From the NCBI GenBank assembly GCA_015499985.1, contig JAAAUF010000193.1, forward strand, positions 1 to 52,370: a DNA stretch of 52,370 nucleotides. Direction: 5' to 3'. Within the stretch, counting starts at the first letter, position 1, and every line of letters begins with the position of its first letter. Both the position numbers and the translations under genes were made by a program. Origin of the DNA: Haplosporangium gracile (taxonomy: Eukaryota; Mortierellomycota; Mortierellomycetes; Mortierellales; Mortierellaceae). Under the pieces are notes generated by a model that was not told the DNA's origin, did no database searches, and saw only the letters and a program-made list of their open reading frames with translations. Positions 1 to 12,389 of the stretch are shown here, piece by piece.

Positions 1-630
1 CCCCTATTCTTCATCACTCTACCATCTTGGACTACATCAAACACATTCGCCAAGACAGGTGAGGAAGAGGGCCAGACAACAACAACAACAACAACAAAAA
101 AAAGAGGGGAGGTCACAGGATGGGTCAGGGTCAACTTGTTTTGACTCTCACAAACCATAACGACGACAAGGATGTCCACAAGTCAGCGGCACGCAACAAA
201 GCCCCCCTTTCCCCTTTTGTTGAACCGCTGCAACCCTGGCCTGCCCTGGTGAGCGACTTGTGTTTTTGTGTACTCCCTCAGAAAAGAAAGATGAACACAA
301 CAACGGAGGGGACGGGGCATGTTGTGTCATCGCTACGCAGACTGCAAACCCCCTTTACGTCCTTCTTTTTGCAGACTGTGCGCCTAAAGTATTCGGTAGT
401 GCAGCAGCACCTTTTTGATTCCGACTTGGCCCAGAGTAAACTCGGGGGAGGAGTGAGCATTAAGAATGGTTGTCTGTTCTTTTTATTTTCAGAGTGTATA
501 TTTTCACTTCATTGCTGACCTGACCACCTCCCCTACAACAAAGAGAATGATAGCGACTGACGAAGCCTGACGAGTTGACGATTGACTGACTGACTCGACC
601 ACCTCCCTTCTTTGCTTCTGTATGAAATAG
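1..630 (+). other. Upstream region and intron of YPT1
   Basis: No coding exon could be identified here. A good splice donor (GTGAGG) follows base 58 and an acceptor (AAATAG) precedes base 631, so bases 1-58 may be a 5' leader exon and the rest an intron, or several introns. The Rab reading frame at 631 needs a preceding exon that ends in codon position two, normally coding for something like M-N-P-E-Y. No ATG exon with the right phase and a usable donor is visible, so the start codon probably lies left of the window. A short (CAA)n run occupies about 77-96. Confidence 0.5.
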
Positions 631-1938
631 CGATTACCTCTTCAAGCTCCTCCTCATCGGCGACAGTGGTGTTGGAAAGAGTTGTTTGCTCCTCAGATTC
701 GCTGACGATACCTACACCGAGAGCTATATCTCCACCATCGGTGTCGACTTTGTATGTGTTTATGTCGCCCTAGCTAGGTTCTCTTTTTTATGTGGTTCTT
801 ATTCGGCCAATGCTTGGGCTGTACAACACACTACGACCACGGGACACAGACAGCAAGTCCAGGTTTTCTGGCCGCTTCTCTCCTTGCAACGCTTGTGGCG
901 TGATTATTGGATTTCAAGGCACATCCCTACCCCACCATCCAGCTCGGATCCTTGATGACCTGAGCTGGGATACGCCTTTTTCTACCAAACAGCTGTTTAT
1001 ATGGAGCAGGACACAACACACGCTTGTCGGGTTGGACCTTTGCCCACCCGACACAAACAATGGTTTCGATTCACCCTTCTAACCACAACCGCCTCTATTT
1101 TTGACAATCCGTGTGCTTTGTAGAAAATCCGCACCATTGAGCTCGAGGGCAAGACCGTCAAGCTTCAGATTGTAAGAACACTAGTCCCTGGAGTGAACGG
1201 GCCAAATAGAGACAAAAAAGAAATGACGCCTTCCACAACAATGACGATAACCCCTGTATGTATTTTATATTAACCACCTCATCTTGGCTTCATTACGACA
1301 ATTGCCTTTTCTCGTGTGGATATATGTATATATAGTGGGACACTGCTGGACAGGAGCGTTTCCGCACCATCACCTCATCCTACTACCGTGGAGCACACGG
1401 TATCATTGTCGTGTACGATGTCACAGACCAGGATACCTTTGCCAACGTCAAGCAATGGCTTGCTGAGATTGACCGCTACGCCTCCGAGGGTGTCAACAAG
1501 TTGTTGGTCGGAAACAAAAGCGATTTGACAAACAAGAAGGTTGTCGAGTACACCGTTGCCAAGGTACGATACCCACCACTTTCGTTTACTCATGCGACAA
1601 AGCGGGCACAGACATATGATTGAACCTTGTGTTTTTTACTTTGAACGCACACACGAGTCTGCACAACATTACTCAAATTGCACCGCGGCTCTCTGACAAC
1701 CTGTTACATCTCTTTTTTGCGATAATAATAATAGGAATTCGCTGATCAACTCACCATCCCATTCTTGGAGACTTCGGCCAAGAGCGCCACTAACGTCGAG
1801 CAGGCTTTCATGACCATGGCCAAGCAAATTAAGGATCGTATGGGAGCTGCCACCGTCAGCCCTGCTGGCGCCAGCAAGAACATCAAGGTCGGATCTGGAC
1901 AGCAATTGCCAGCACAGTCTGGCGGCGGATGCTGCTAA
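631..1938 (+). CDS. YPT1: Ypt1/Rab1-type small GTPase (5' partial)
   Basis: Rab1/Ypt1 GTPase, which in fungi drives ER-to-Golgi vesicle tethering and autophagy by cycling between GDP and GTP on membranes. Visible exons are 631-751, 1124-1171, 1336-1563 and 1735-1938, with all junctions in phase. The P-loop GDSGVGKS, effector switch YISTIGVDF, switch [15 protein letters not shown] and ETSAK guanine-binding motifs are all present. The protein ends GGGCC, the double-cysteine geranylgeranylation signal. About 199 residues are seen, so only the first five or six (the usual MNPEY-like start) are missing; that exon was not found in the window. It faces Ku80 tail to tail, 248 bases apart. Identity as Rab1 rather than Rab8 rests on [15 protein letters not shown] and the C-terminal region. 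Confidence 0.95.
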
Positions 1939-2186
1939 ACCCTTCTCTTCTTTTCCCTTTTTCCCTTCCAACTTTCTACTTTTACTTTTTTTTTGTCTTC
2001 GTATTCCTTTTTTAGATGCTTACACAGTCCATAACATCAACCCTCCATTCATTGCCCTCAATTAAAGTTGATCATTATTTTCTTTTGTATTTTTGTCGGC
2101 GAATGTTAGGTAACGTAGATGTTTAGTTTAGAAACAAAAAAAAAACGCAATGTATATGTTTGACTTTTGGAGTTGGCGAGGACCAA

Positions 2187-5100
2187 TTAATCCATGAGAG
2201 CCAAAAGGTCGTCCTCGTCTGGCACGGGTGCCTCCTCGTCCGCCGCAGGCATAGATGTATCCTCTGTCTTCTCCATTATAAACTAAAGTATTAGAAAAAT
2301 AAAAAAGATACATTAACATGTCAGCGTCTGAATTATCTACAACAAACAACCATTTCAGAAAAGAATATGGCATATAGCAAAAAACTTACCTGTTCAGCTT
2401 CCGCCGCAGATACACCACCAGCCCCCTCAGGCACCTCCTGTTTTGTAAGCAAACCGAGCTCCTTCTTGCTTTTAACAACCAGCTCCCAAAAATCCGTCCT
2501 TACAGGCGAGATCGACGTGTTGAGACACATATGCTTGATTTCCTTAATAAACGCATTCCACGTCTCAACCCGGCCCTTAGCAGCCTCCTTTTGCTCCGCG
2601 TCTGATTCCACACCCGCAGCGGCACCATACTTGGTCATATCAGTACTCGACAGAAACCCGCGTAGACTCTTTAGACACTCAATCGCCTTCTCATAGAACT
2701 GGTCGCCGAACGACGTAGTAATCACCTTCTGGATCATGGTCTTCATTTGGTCTACAGCCATCGTCACTGTCACAAATCCAGCTCCTGCAGGTCGAACTCC
2801 TTGCTGTTGTTGAATAGTGGCAATCTTGACCATCGCTTCAAAGTCCTTGACAGGGTCTGACGTTCCAATCTCGCGTACAGCACTCATCTCGAACGAGATC
2901 ATACCACTCGCCACAGCATCTCCTAAAGCTCCGCTGCGGCTCAATGTAGATCCAGCTCCAAACACAGATCCAGCATTTGCAACCCCCGAAACACCTGGAT
3001 CTCCTGGCGCCGATCCGGAGGTAGCTGTACCGAACATCGACTCTGACTTTTGTCTCTTGTTGCCATGTGGGTTGCCGGCAAGTCCCTCAAACAGGAGATC
3101 GCCCGATCCTGACAAGCCATGTTCGTAGTCCACTGCGACCCCATCCTTTCCGAGCTCGTCGTCAAGAGACGCCCTATAGCCGCGCTTGCCACTCGACGGT
3201 TTGTCCAGCTTTTTGATATCCCAAAGGCGGATCAATGTATCCTCGATGGGTTGAGCGGCTGCAGTGAGTTCAGGCAGTGGCAACAGTTGTTTGATGAGGG
3301 CATTTGGAATGGGCGGTAGGGCCTTCTTTGGATTTAAAGCTCGGAATTCAACCAGTTGCATTTGTCGCTGGAGCGCAGGGTTAAAAGTCGATTCTGGCGC
3401 AAGGTATTCCCTAGTTGGAATAATTAACCCGGCAACGTTAGAAATGGCCTTTTTTGTAAGCTTTCATACCCATGCAAAACATATTATCCGCGCTGAACTT
3501 ACTCTCCGTCGTTGATGTTCATGAGGTCCAATGCGTTGATGAACTCTTTTGTGTTATCAATCATTTCCTGCGTGGCCAAAAGTTTGTGCTTCTCCAGCTT
3601 CTTGCCGGTCACTGTCTCGATGTCTGTCAGCGATGAAAACATATGCCGCCGAATATCTTCGTTGAATGCCGTCTAATTGACCAAACGTTAAAGGACGCTC
3701 ACGCGTTAGCAAACTTGAGTTTCTCGGTCCATTACGCAGATGATGCTAGTCAGTCGTAACTGAAAGAAAGTTGCATTACCCTTGCAAAGAACAGACATTT
3801 GTGCTCGGACGAAATCTCTGGCCAGAGGACGCCCAACTTTGGCTCCGAGTCGTTGATGCGAACATAGCGGCACAATGCGAACGAGTTCTTCTCAAAGAGC
3901 GCAAAGACAAGCCCTGCCATCTCCACTTCTGCGCGAGGGTTGCCTGGAGCCGCAAATACAGAGTAGACATTCGACATGAGCCATTCTCTCTGAAACTAAT
4001 CGTAATAAGGGTGAAGGGAAGATATCAGATCATTAGTAAGAGCTTCAAACTAGATGCCAGTGCAAGTAAGAACGAGCATCCTGATGGCGAAAGTTACTGT
4101 AGAGGAAGCGAAGAATCCCAGGATGGTAAGACTCTTGACTGTCGACAACTTGAGCGCTTCCATATCGACCGCACGGATAGGGACAATTGTCTTTCCGTAC
4201 ATGAAGGCCTTTTCCAGTGCATCCTCAGGAACTTCAGTATCCTCCTCCATTTCCTGGTTAGCCATGTCTCCCGCGACCTTGAGTTTGTAGGTCCTGGAAG
4301 CGTTGACCATTCCTGTGCGCCCGCCTGGAAGATTGTCTTCTGCTGCAGATTCAGACAAGATAGAGAACTTTTTGGCCGTTGGGATCTTGGCCTGCATAGT
4401 CCTTCCATACATGTGGACAGGAATCGCCAGGGACGCATCCGGGAACTTTTCACTGTCTCCTAGATCGAGCGTTCCCCTGTACACCGCTGCCGGCTTAACC
4501 TTCTTAGAATTGAACTGCGAGGTCAAATCCTGCGCCTCATCCAACGAAAAGATATCACCACCCGATTCCTCGCACAGCGTCTTGAAGAAAGCCTCGTTTT
4601 GGGCCTGGATAGGGGTTTTTGGCTTGCTTGCTTCTTCCTCGACGTCGTAATCGGTTCCACTATCATGTTATCCAAGATCCCATTAGTTTATATTTTTGCT
4701 TCCACTTTGCCTGTGCTAAAAGAACTTGGAACTCCAAAAAACATCTAGTGCATGAATGAATACTTACATAACATTCAGCTGAACATTGTCGTCATGGAGA
4801 GCTGTCGTGATTTGCTCCGAGCCATCGGTGTTCATCTCCGAGTAAGAATCCGTAAGAATATAGATCTTTTTCTCGTATTTCAATTTCTTGCAAAACTTGG
4901 TTATCATGTCCAGTGCGACGATCAGTGCATCCATGCCTAAGAAGTGCGGCGAGCAAAGTAACAATGATAAAACGAGTCAGTCCCTTCCGGGCGATGTCAC
5001 CAATGGGAGTGCGAAAGAAGGCGAGTTACTTGCTCTTTTCGTTCGAGACTTACAATCGGCGGCATGTTCGCCAAGTTCAACATCGTTTTGAACGCCCTTC

Positions 5101-5648
5101 ATAAGTTCCAGAGTCGCGACACCGAGTGGTTGCAGAATATCCACATGCTGATATTCCTCGCCATCGTCATCCTTAGTCGCCAGATCGTTATTCGTAACTA
5201 TTCCAGTTTAAATAATAACAGTTGAAATATTGCTTAGGATCTGTAAATAGCAATTTGTATGAAATACATTCCTCTGTGTGTTATCCAACGTACCATCGGA
5301 GCCGACCAAGATAACCGAGACATAAACGGTCTTTCTGTTCATATGGACCTGAAAGATTGGGGAACGACAGAAGAGACACAGGAAAATTGGTGGCAAAAAG
5401 CGAATCCGATTGCGTCAAAAACAAAAACAACGTTTTTAGTGAACCGTTTGCTTTTGTTATTTTGCATTACAAGGACGCATAATGCTCCATATAATTAAGA
5501 AAACGCAAAAATAAATTACCTTGTTGGCCAAGAGTTTAAGAAGAACTTTCTTAGTCTCTTCAAAGCGAGATACGTCGGAGCCTTCGCGCTTTGTCTTGAG
5601 GGATGGACCGACGTCGAGGATGTATATTGTCGCCTCTTTGCTTGCCAT
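2187..5648 (-). CDS. KU80: Ku80 (XRCC5) DNA end-binding subunit
   Basis: Large subunit of the Ku heterodimer, which rings broken DNA ends and starts non-homologous end joining. Nine exons read 5648-5520, 5348-5294, 5197-5054, 4936-4768, 4659-4098, 3989-3780, 3672-3503, 3410-2390 and 2282-2187, giving about 851 residues with all phases closing. The N-terminus (ATIYILDVGPSL) is the von Willebrand A fold and continues through MDALIVALDMI. The Ku core contains MYGKTIVPIRAVDMEALK. After residue ~600 a helical region resembles the human Ku80 C-terminal domain (FWELVVKS followed by LLTKQEV), and the last exon ends in an acidic-hydrophobic tail DEDDLLALMD. Budding-yeast Ku80 lacks this tail. ATG 5648 is the first in frame and directly precedes the vWA strand. 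Confidence 0.95.
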
Positions 5649-6027
5649 GGTGTGTGAGTAAGTGAAGTGTGTCCTGATGGGTTGTGAGTGCTTGCGATGA
5701 GTTGCGATGAAAAGGTAAAGGATTTGAGAGGAAAGGTTGAAACGTCAAGGAATTATGGAGGGGGGAGAGGTTGTGAGAATGTGTGCGTGAGAAACAGAGA
5801 GGGGAGAGGGAAGATGTTCTTCAGAGGGGGAGCGTCGTTTTTTTATTTCAACTTCAGGTCAGTCACAAAAAATGGTGGCAAAATGGAAGCAAGGCGCGTC
5901 CGGACTTCTCTCTTGCTCCCTCGCTTGAAATTTATCGAAAAGAGTCCCTTCCTTTCACATCCTAAACTTCTTATTACTTGGGGTTTAATAAAAGGAAGAA
6001 TAATAAAAAACTAATCGACCATTCTTC
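5649..6027. other. Ku80 upstream region / transporter 3' end
   Basis: 379 bases between the transporter stop and the Ku80 start, both genes on the minus strand. It should hold the Ku80 promoter and leader and the transporter's 3' UTR. I saw no convincing TATA box and no other gene. ORFs here are short and lack recognisable motifs. Confidence 0.4.
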
Positions 6028-8581
6028 TCAGCGGCCATTATTGTCGGCCTTGGAGAAACTCTGAATAGTAACAACAAGTGTATAAAAGAACACCAAGAGC
6101 CCAAATAGAATCAACACAATATCACCGATCTTCCTCCACAATGGCTGGTTGGGAAACGCCTTGACATGAAACAACGGCGGGAAAATAAACAACAGTGGCA
6201 CACACGCAAAACTACCAATAAAACTAATCACAATATCCAATTTGTAATACCCCGCATAGGCCACCGCGGCAACCGCGAAATCGATGACGATTCGGATCAC
6301 ATTCTCCTTGATCATTCTCTTCTTTGTTCCCATGTCCTTGTCGCCGAGGATTGAGAAGCAGGCATGCTCCATGATGCGGATGCATGGGAAGAGCATGAGG
6401 GGGGTTGTAAGGAAGATGGCGATGACGTACAGGAGCTGGACGGCGTTCTTGCCGGCTCGCTCTCCGCCGGTAGAGTTGGGCAGGTCGTCGAGGACGATGG
6501 TTTGGACATACTCGCCGTAGGCTGCATAGCCGAGGGATCCGAAACTGACGAGGAGGACGCAGACGACAGACAGGACGATGGTCAATGCGCGTGGGAACTG
6601 TTTGGGGTTGGCCATGCTGCTGCAGATTGGGATAACCATACCAATACCCTCATACGAGAACACCGCTAAAATTACATATTGGCCATACAAAAATTAAGTC
6701 TCTTGCTCGAGTAACAGCCGTTTAGCTCACCCTCCAGCAATCACAAAGATAAAACCAATCGCATACCTGTGCCGATAAAGAGTCCAAAGTCCTTGCTGTT
6801 AAACAACTGGAGTGGGGTAGGTGATCCCTGGTAAATGACCAGCTGCTTGATGTCGTAGGCGTACAAATAGATCAGACCGACAATAATACACAGATCGGCC
6901 ACAACTGCACTGAAGCCCAGGCGTCCAATGTTGCGGATCAAGGTGAAGGGGATTAGGATTACAAAGAAGATGGCGATCCATACAATCCTGTTCAGTTGGG
7001 CGCCTCCCAAGTTATCCACTACCGCCGCGAACTGCTGAGCAAAAAAGATGCAGTAACCGCTATTATTGAATTAAAAGCGAATTGGAGAACTAGTAAAGTA
7101 AGTAACACGGATAAAAGCAAATATGATAGACGGAAGTCTTTTGTCTCGATAAATTCGTGTTGCCTTACCAGCAGAAACCAAACTGGGAGATTGCGACGGC
7201 AAAGAGAACGATGTATCGCATCCAGCGTCCATAAAAGGCCTGTCCAATATCACCATACGATCCCGGATGCAGCTCGCGGCACTTAACCAGGAGCAGGAAC
7301 GAGTGCAGACACAACACGGCAATCAAAGTCATAAACAGTGGTGCAAACAGAATACCGCCATTCTTGAATGCGTTCGGCAAGAACAAGATTCCACTCGCGA
7401 TAAACCTAAATCGCGAAACAAACAACCGGATTAGAAAAGATTAGCGGAAATAACTCCCTCCCCATGAGAAAAGTACGTACAGAGATAACGAACGAGGATT
7501 GGGAGGAAACTCACGTTTTGAACAACATGCCAACAGCTTTGCCAAAGGAGATCATCTCATCCGGCTCTTCAATCACTACCTCGTCATCATCTATCGGCTG
7601 GCCCGGATGATACACTTTCCTGTTACTATGCAATGTATCCGCAAGACTCTTCCGCCTCTTGTCGGTATCCTTGGGCACCACAATTGACCGTCTCGGGATA
7701 GAATGGAAGTTCTCGCCCGCGAAATGATCCATCTCGTACATATTGAATAGCCCCAAAAAATGAATAAACGACTCTGTGGGCAACTTCGGGGCCGGTTCTC
7801 CACGGGCTTCCGCATCTGCTTGCATGAAATGGCGTCGGAACCCGCCGGGGGCCCTGATGTTGGCAATGTCCGAGTCGTCGGTGGGCGGGGCCGCGTGGAA
7901 GGTCTGGGCTCGACCGCCCAGCATCTGTCGGCGTTGCTCTTTTTCGTGCCATTTGTAGACATCGTTGGAGACATCTGCGCCGAGAAGGTTGAAGTGTGAC
8001 GGTGCGGTGGCGGCGGTAGGCTCTTCCTTCATCGGTCCTGTGGCATCGAGTGGACCGCCGCTAACCCCATTATTCATAGGATCTGAAGGTGCGGCAAGGG
8101 TGGTCGAGGTTGCAAAAGAGGACAAGGACTGTCGATTTGCGGCAGTACGACCGCCATCGTCTATGGAAATGTGTTGCACAGGAGTGAGAGGCGATGCAAG
8201 ATTGTGAACTGTCGAAGAAGTTGAAGGGTCAACGGGCGAAGGTAAAACTGTGGACTCTAGGATCGTGGGGGTGACAGCGAGGTGTTGACCAACGATGGCG
8301 TGAAGTCTTTCGTCATCTTGGATGGTGGGTTTGGTATTAATGATCAGTGCTTCAGTGGTTGGTCGGACAAGGAGGCGTTTGGTTGACTTTGAACGAGCGA
8401 GGCTTTCGGCCTCGGTCATGTCGTCCGTGTCAATCGTGTCGGCTGCGTCGGATGTTGTGTTTGTTGCTGCAGTGGTGATCGGCTGAGCTGAGGCTGAGTC
8501 GATGGGAATGATTGTTGAGGCTATGCGTGTGCCTTCGCCCAGGTCCGTGGGAGATAATGGTCCAGGTGGAGGATTCTCCAT
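6028..8581 (-). CDS. AVT3/AVT4-like vacuolar amino acid transporter
   Basis: Amino acid/auxin permease (AAAP, SLC36-like) family member; the yeast relatives Avt3 and Avt4 export amino acids from the vacuole. Four exons, 8581-7515, 7405-7169, 7059-6767 and 6665-6028, give about 744 residues. The first ~345 residues are a hydrophilic Ser/Thr/Pro-rich cytosolic extension, typical of Avt3/4. The membrane part begins at GKAVGMLFKTFIASGILFLP, the usual first helix of the family, and continues through about ten or eleven helices, including IGTAVFSYEGIGMVIPI. The GTAVF motif spans the exon 3/4 junction and confirms that splice. The C-terminus ends shortly after the last helix. Long N-terminal tails in this family can be regulatory, but nothing in the sequence proves this here. 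The substrate is inferred from family only. Confidence 0.88.
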
Positions 8582-8969
8582 TGTTGACTATGCAAAGGTA
8601 ATATTCACTGCGATGATTCTTGGGGGATGCGAAAAGGGTGCGCAATAGGTTAAGGGAAGAGGATTGGTATAGGGAGGTAAAGTAGCTGGCAAGGAAAGGA
8701 TTAACAAAGAAGAGTAGTTGGGAAAGTGAATTGAGAGGGAAGAACGAAGACGTAAGGAAGGATCATTTGACTTCTGGCGACTCCGACGATCCCACTATGT
8801 TTCTTTCTTTCCTCCCTCTTGACTAGCTTCGGTTAGTGTGCGACATTATTTTTTCGCGTCTCTTTTTTTCCCTCATGTCTCACTCTACCATAAAACCGTA
8901 CACACATCTTTTTAATTTTTTCTCATTCTCCCTCTTCAGAATCTACATACGTGGATCGTCACTAGGACC
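8582..8969. other. Transporter promoter region
   Basis: 388 bases upstream of the transporter ATG and downstream of the decayed peptidase. It includes a pyrimidine-rich block (about 8800-8935) and nothing that reads as a gene on either strand. Confidence 0.4.
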
Positions 8970-11900
8970 CTACTCCTTGACGTTACTGATCCTAGCACCC
9001 GCACCCATAACCGCATCTTCATCCTCCTCCTCACTAGCACCACTACCACTTCGTCTCGAAGAACCACTACCCCAAAGCGCATCGCGAGCGTCCTCCCAGA
9101 TACTTCCAATCGAATGGACATTATGATCCGTGTAATCGATCCGATGGTCCGCAGGGATGAAACTGTACTCGTGCCACTGCTCCGTTGACTTTCAAGTTGA
9201 CTCATACAGATCATTAACCCCATCTGACTTCAGCTTGAAGATCTCGAATTCTGGGCCCGTGTTGTAGATCTGGCGCCATGTCAGTCTTAAACAGCCCTTC
9301 TGCGCAAACGTCAAGGGGCAGAATGTATTATAGTCGCCGTCCTCGTCCTCCACCTCGTCCTCTTCTACTTGATCACTATCCTCTTCGTCGTGGTCGTCAT
9401 CATCCTCATCCTCGACCTCCTGGTCCCTGGCTTTGTTCGTCGCCGCAAAAGCAGTCTGGAACTTTCGATGACGCCCCCCATCCTCCAACTTGTGGACCTC
9501 CTCCGCAGACATCATCCCACTCAACTCTGTAAACAACAACGTGTCGTCCACGACTTAGAGCCCTAAGAACGTCGAGCATGACATGGGTGCTCCTTGTTGA
9601 GTCCTGCCTTCGATCACGACCGTGGGTACTCCAAATTTAGTGTGCATCATGTTTGAAATCAACGCGCAGCTCGATCCACAGTATCCGTCCATCAGGATCG
9701 CCAAGTGCTCGGGGTCCCATGGTCGGTAGCGGGTATCATCGTTGTTGCTCTCTGTTGTAATTTCGTACGATGACGAAGCGCGCTTTCGTCGACTCTCCTC
9801 AATAGGATCATACGCGAGAGTATACTTGTCCGCGATAGTACCCCAATCCGACAAATAGCCCGAGAAGGTAAAGTTTCGGTTTGAGTGAGTCATAGGTTTC
9901 AAGAAGTACCCATTCCGGAGGGCGGCAACGGGCGATTTGCCATAGGAGCTGATGAAATGGTCCATTCCCATGGCACCTGCAGTCATCATCTGGGTCGAGA
10001 GTGGAGACAGACGGATGTTGATTACGAGACGGGGTCGTTCAGGGAAAATGATCTGGACCATGGTCAGGCCAAGACAGACATATCCGCCAATGTTGTGACT
10101 TAAGTCTAGGATCAGGTACTCAGCCTTGGGTCTTAATACGTCGATGACTTTGAGGAGTGAGCCTGCCCAGGTTGGGTGGACGCGTGAGTAGGCTTCGCCG
10201 CGTATCGTTGAACTCTCAGACTGAACTGTAATCACCCCCGTCTTGCCGTCGCTCAGCATCATTAACGTGACAGGTAAGTTAGCTTACGAACAAACGCAGG
10301 GAATACAGGGGGAAAGGCGCAATAAAAGTTCACTTACAAGCAGAGATGCCATGTTTGCCTTGATAGACCTCTTTGATGGGCAAAGCACTCATAGTTCGAC
10401 CCATCTCACTGACGCGTCCTCCATAGTCATCATAGGACTTGACGACAGGCAGTCTCTCAGACGAGATTATATCCAACTTGGACACAATCTCGTCCACATG
10501 CTTTGAAAGATCCTCCTCCGAACTCGTCAGGAGCGGTAGTGGAGTTACGGCGCCATCATTCACTGGAGGGTGAAGCTCTGGTGGTGGAAAGTCAGGTAAA
10601 GGGCCAGCAATCTTGGAATCCGAAGGAGCAGGCGCAGGAGAGGCACTTTGCATAAGCAACTCTCTCAAAGACGACTTGAGGTCCAAGATACCCTTCTTCT
10701 CGGCATCCTCTTGCTTCTCGAGTTTGGACCTGTCCCGACCTTGACCCTCCTCTTCCTCACCACTGTAAAGATCCCCGGCATCTTTGATGCAGTTGCTTGT
10801 AAAGTAAGACTCGGCATTAGTGAAGGGCTTGGACTGCTCGTGGGTATAGAAACCAACCCATTTGACATTCAGGCTGAGGTTGCTATTGGAGGGGCATCGG
10901 AACGAGAAACTGAGACACTTTTCGGTAGGGAGGATGAACCGCTTGTTAAACTTGCCAGGGAGGAAAAAGTCTGCCGCCCTTGAACGACACTGGGGTGTCA
11001 CCAGGGCGGCATTGAACCTGTGCAAGAGAAGAACAATGTTGGCGTTTCATGTTCTGACCATCATGTCCTTTTTCGTTCATCTCAGTCTGTGTAACACGCA
11101 ATAACATAAAGAAACCATACCGGACATTCTCGTCCTTGGACATGGAGACATGTCGATCGGCCCAGTCCTAGATATAGTCGACTGCGTCTCGGCCATCGAT
11201 CGTCAATACATCATAGTTCAGGATATCCTCCTTGACACCGTTTTGGTACAGGAAATAAGGCGCAACAGAATGAACCTTAACGACGGGCTTGCCATCGCGT
11301 ACTATATGACTCATAAAGAATCCGTGCTAGAATCGAAACGCGCGAAAACAGTCGGTGTCATACGACAGATGTCCATCGCGTGCTCTGAGTAGAATCCTAG
11401 AGATACCGTCATGGAATCGCGATTGGTCATCTTTGTGCGGACTCTGGCCCATGCTCATTGAGCCTCTAATATCTCTGTATCATCATCGTCTTCGTCTTTA
11501 GCTTCACCATGCTTCTCTTCGCCCATCTCCTTGTTGTCCAGCTCAGGTTTATTATCATCATCTTCCGCTGCTTATTTGTCATCCGTAGCGATAGCAGAGA
11601 CTTTACTCTGTTCGAACCATGCGTCGATCTCTTTGATGAGCTCGACCGGCTGGAAGCTCAAATGCTGGACCGATATGTCTCTAGGCGGATGGGCCGACAG
11701 ATCCTCAAAGACATAAAAACTTGAGATGAGACTCTTGACCGTGTCGACCGTATTCTGAGGCACCTCTGCAGGGAACCCAAAGTCGATATCGAGACAGACC
11801 TTGATCAGATCGTATGAGATGGGTTCTCCGTCCAAATCGCCTCCTATTCTCGCACAAGGGCCTTAATTGACAGCATGACGGAGCGCTGTCACTTCTTCTC

Positions 11901-12389
11901 CTCCTCCATCACCAGAGTTGGATGGATCATGATCTACTTTTGAGGGGATTTGTGAGAATCGATCCACTTTTGCAGCTTGGCGATACCATCATCGGCGAGA
12001 GAGCCTCCTCGAGGGTCGGTTTTTGCTGATTGTGGTAGCACCTCCCTACCACTACTGTAGTCATCGTTACTGTTATTGTTGACGATACTGTCGACAATGT
12101 TGTCATTGTTAGCATTACTGTCCGACTGGATATTTTGCTGGGTAGGTTTGTTTTTAGGGCTGCTATAGACTGGCGCGTGGCTTAAAGGGCCCATGATTGC
12201 TTCTGCCGAGAAATCCGCCAATCCCAACGCGACTGCTGCAGCTCCAGTTCCGACTCCTGGTTCCACTCCAGGTCTAGACTTGAAGTTGGGCTGACTACTA
12301 CCGACATCCTGCGCATTGGCTACGGCTTGAAGAAGCGTCAGGGCACTCGAGAGACATAAAAATGGTCCTGAGACTGTTGACCACCGCAT
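8970..12389 (-). pseudogene. Decayed secreted S41 (CPAF-like) peptidase
   Basis: Remains of a fungal secreted serine peptidase of family S41 with a CPAF-like PDZ region. The start at 12389 opens a clean signal peptide (hydrophobic core, then AVANAQ). Homologous stretches follow in order: DLIKVCLDIDFGFP, FYVFEDLSAHPPR, RDGHLSYDTDCFRAFRF, a central part, LILDLSHNIGGY, and the catalytic-serine motif DGYCGSSCALISN. Two introns are still readable (11120-11018 and 10337-10283). The frame is broken repeatedly: stops at 11863-11865, 11572-11574, 11327-11329, 11168-11170, 9555-9557 and 9192-9194, with frame changes near 11937-11950 and between about 11470 and 11440. Most stops are TAA or TAG where glutamine would fit. 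No single continuous product is possible, so I call it a pseudogene. An assembly-error explanation is unlikely with so many lesions. Confidence 0.8.
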
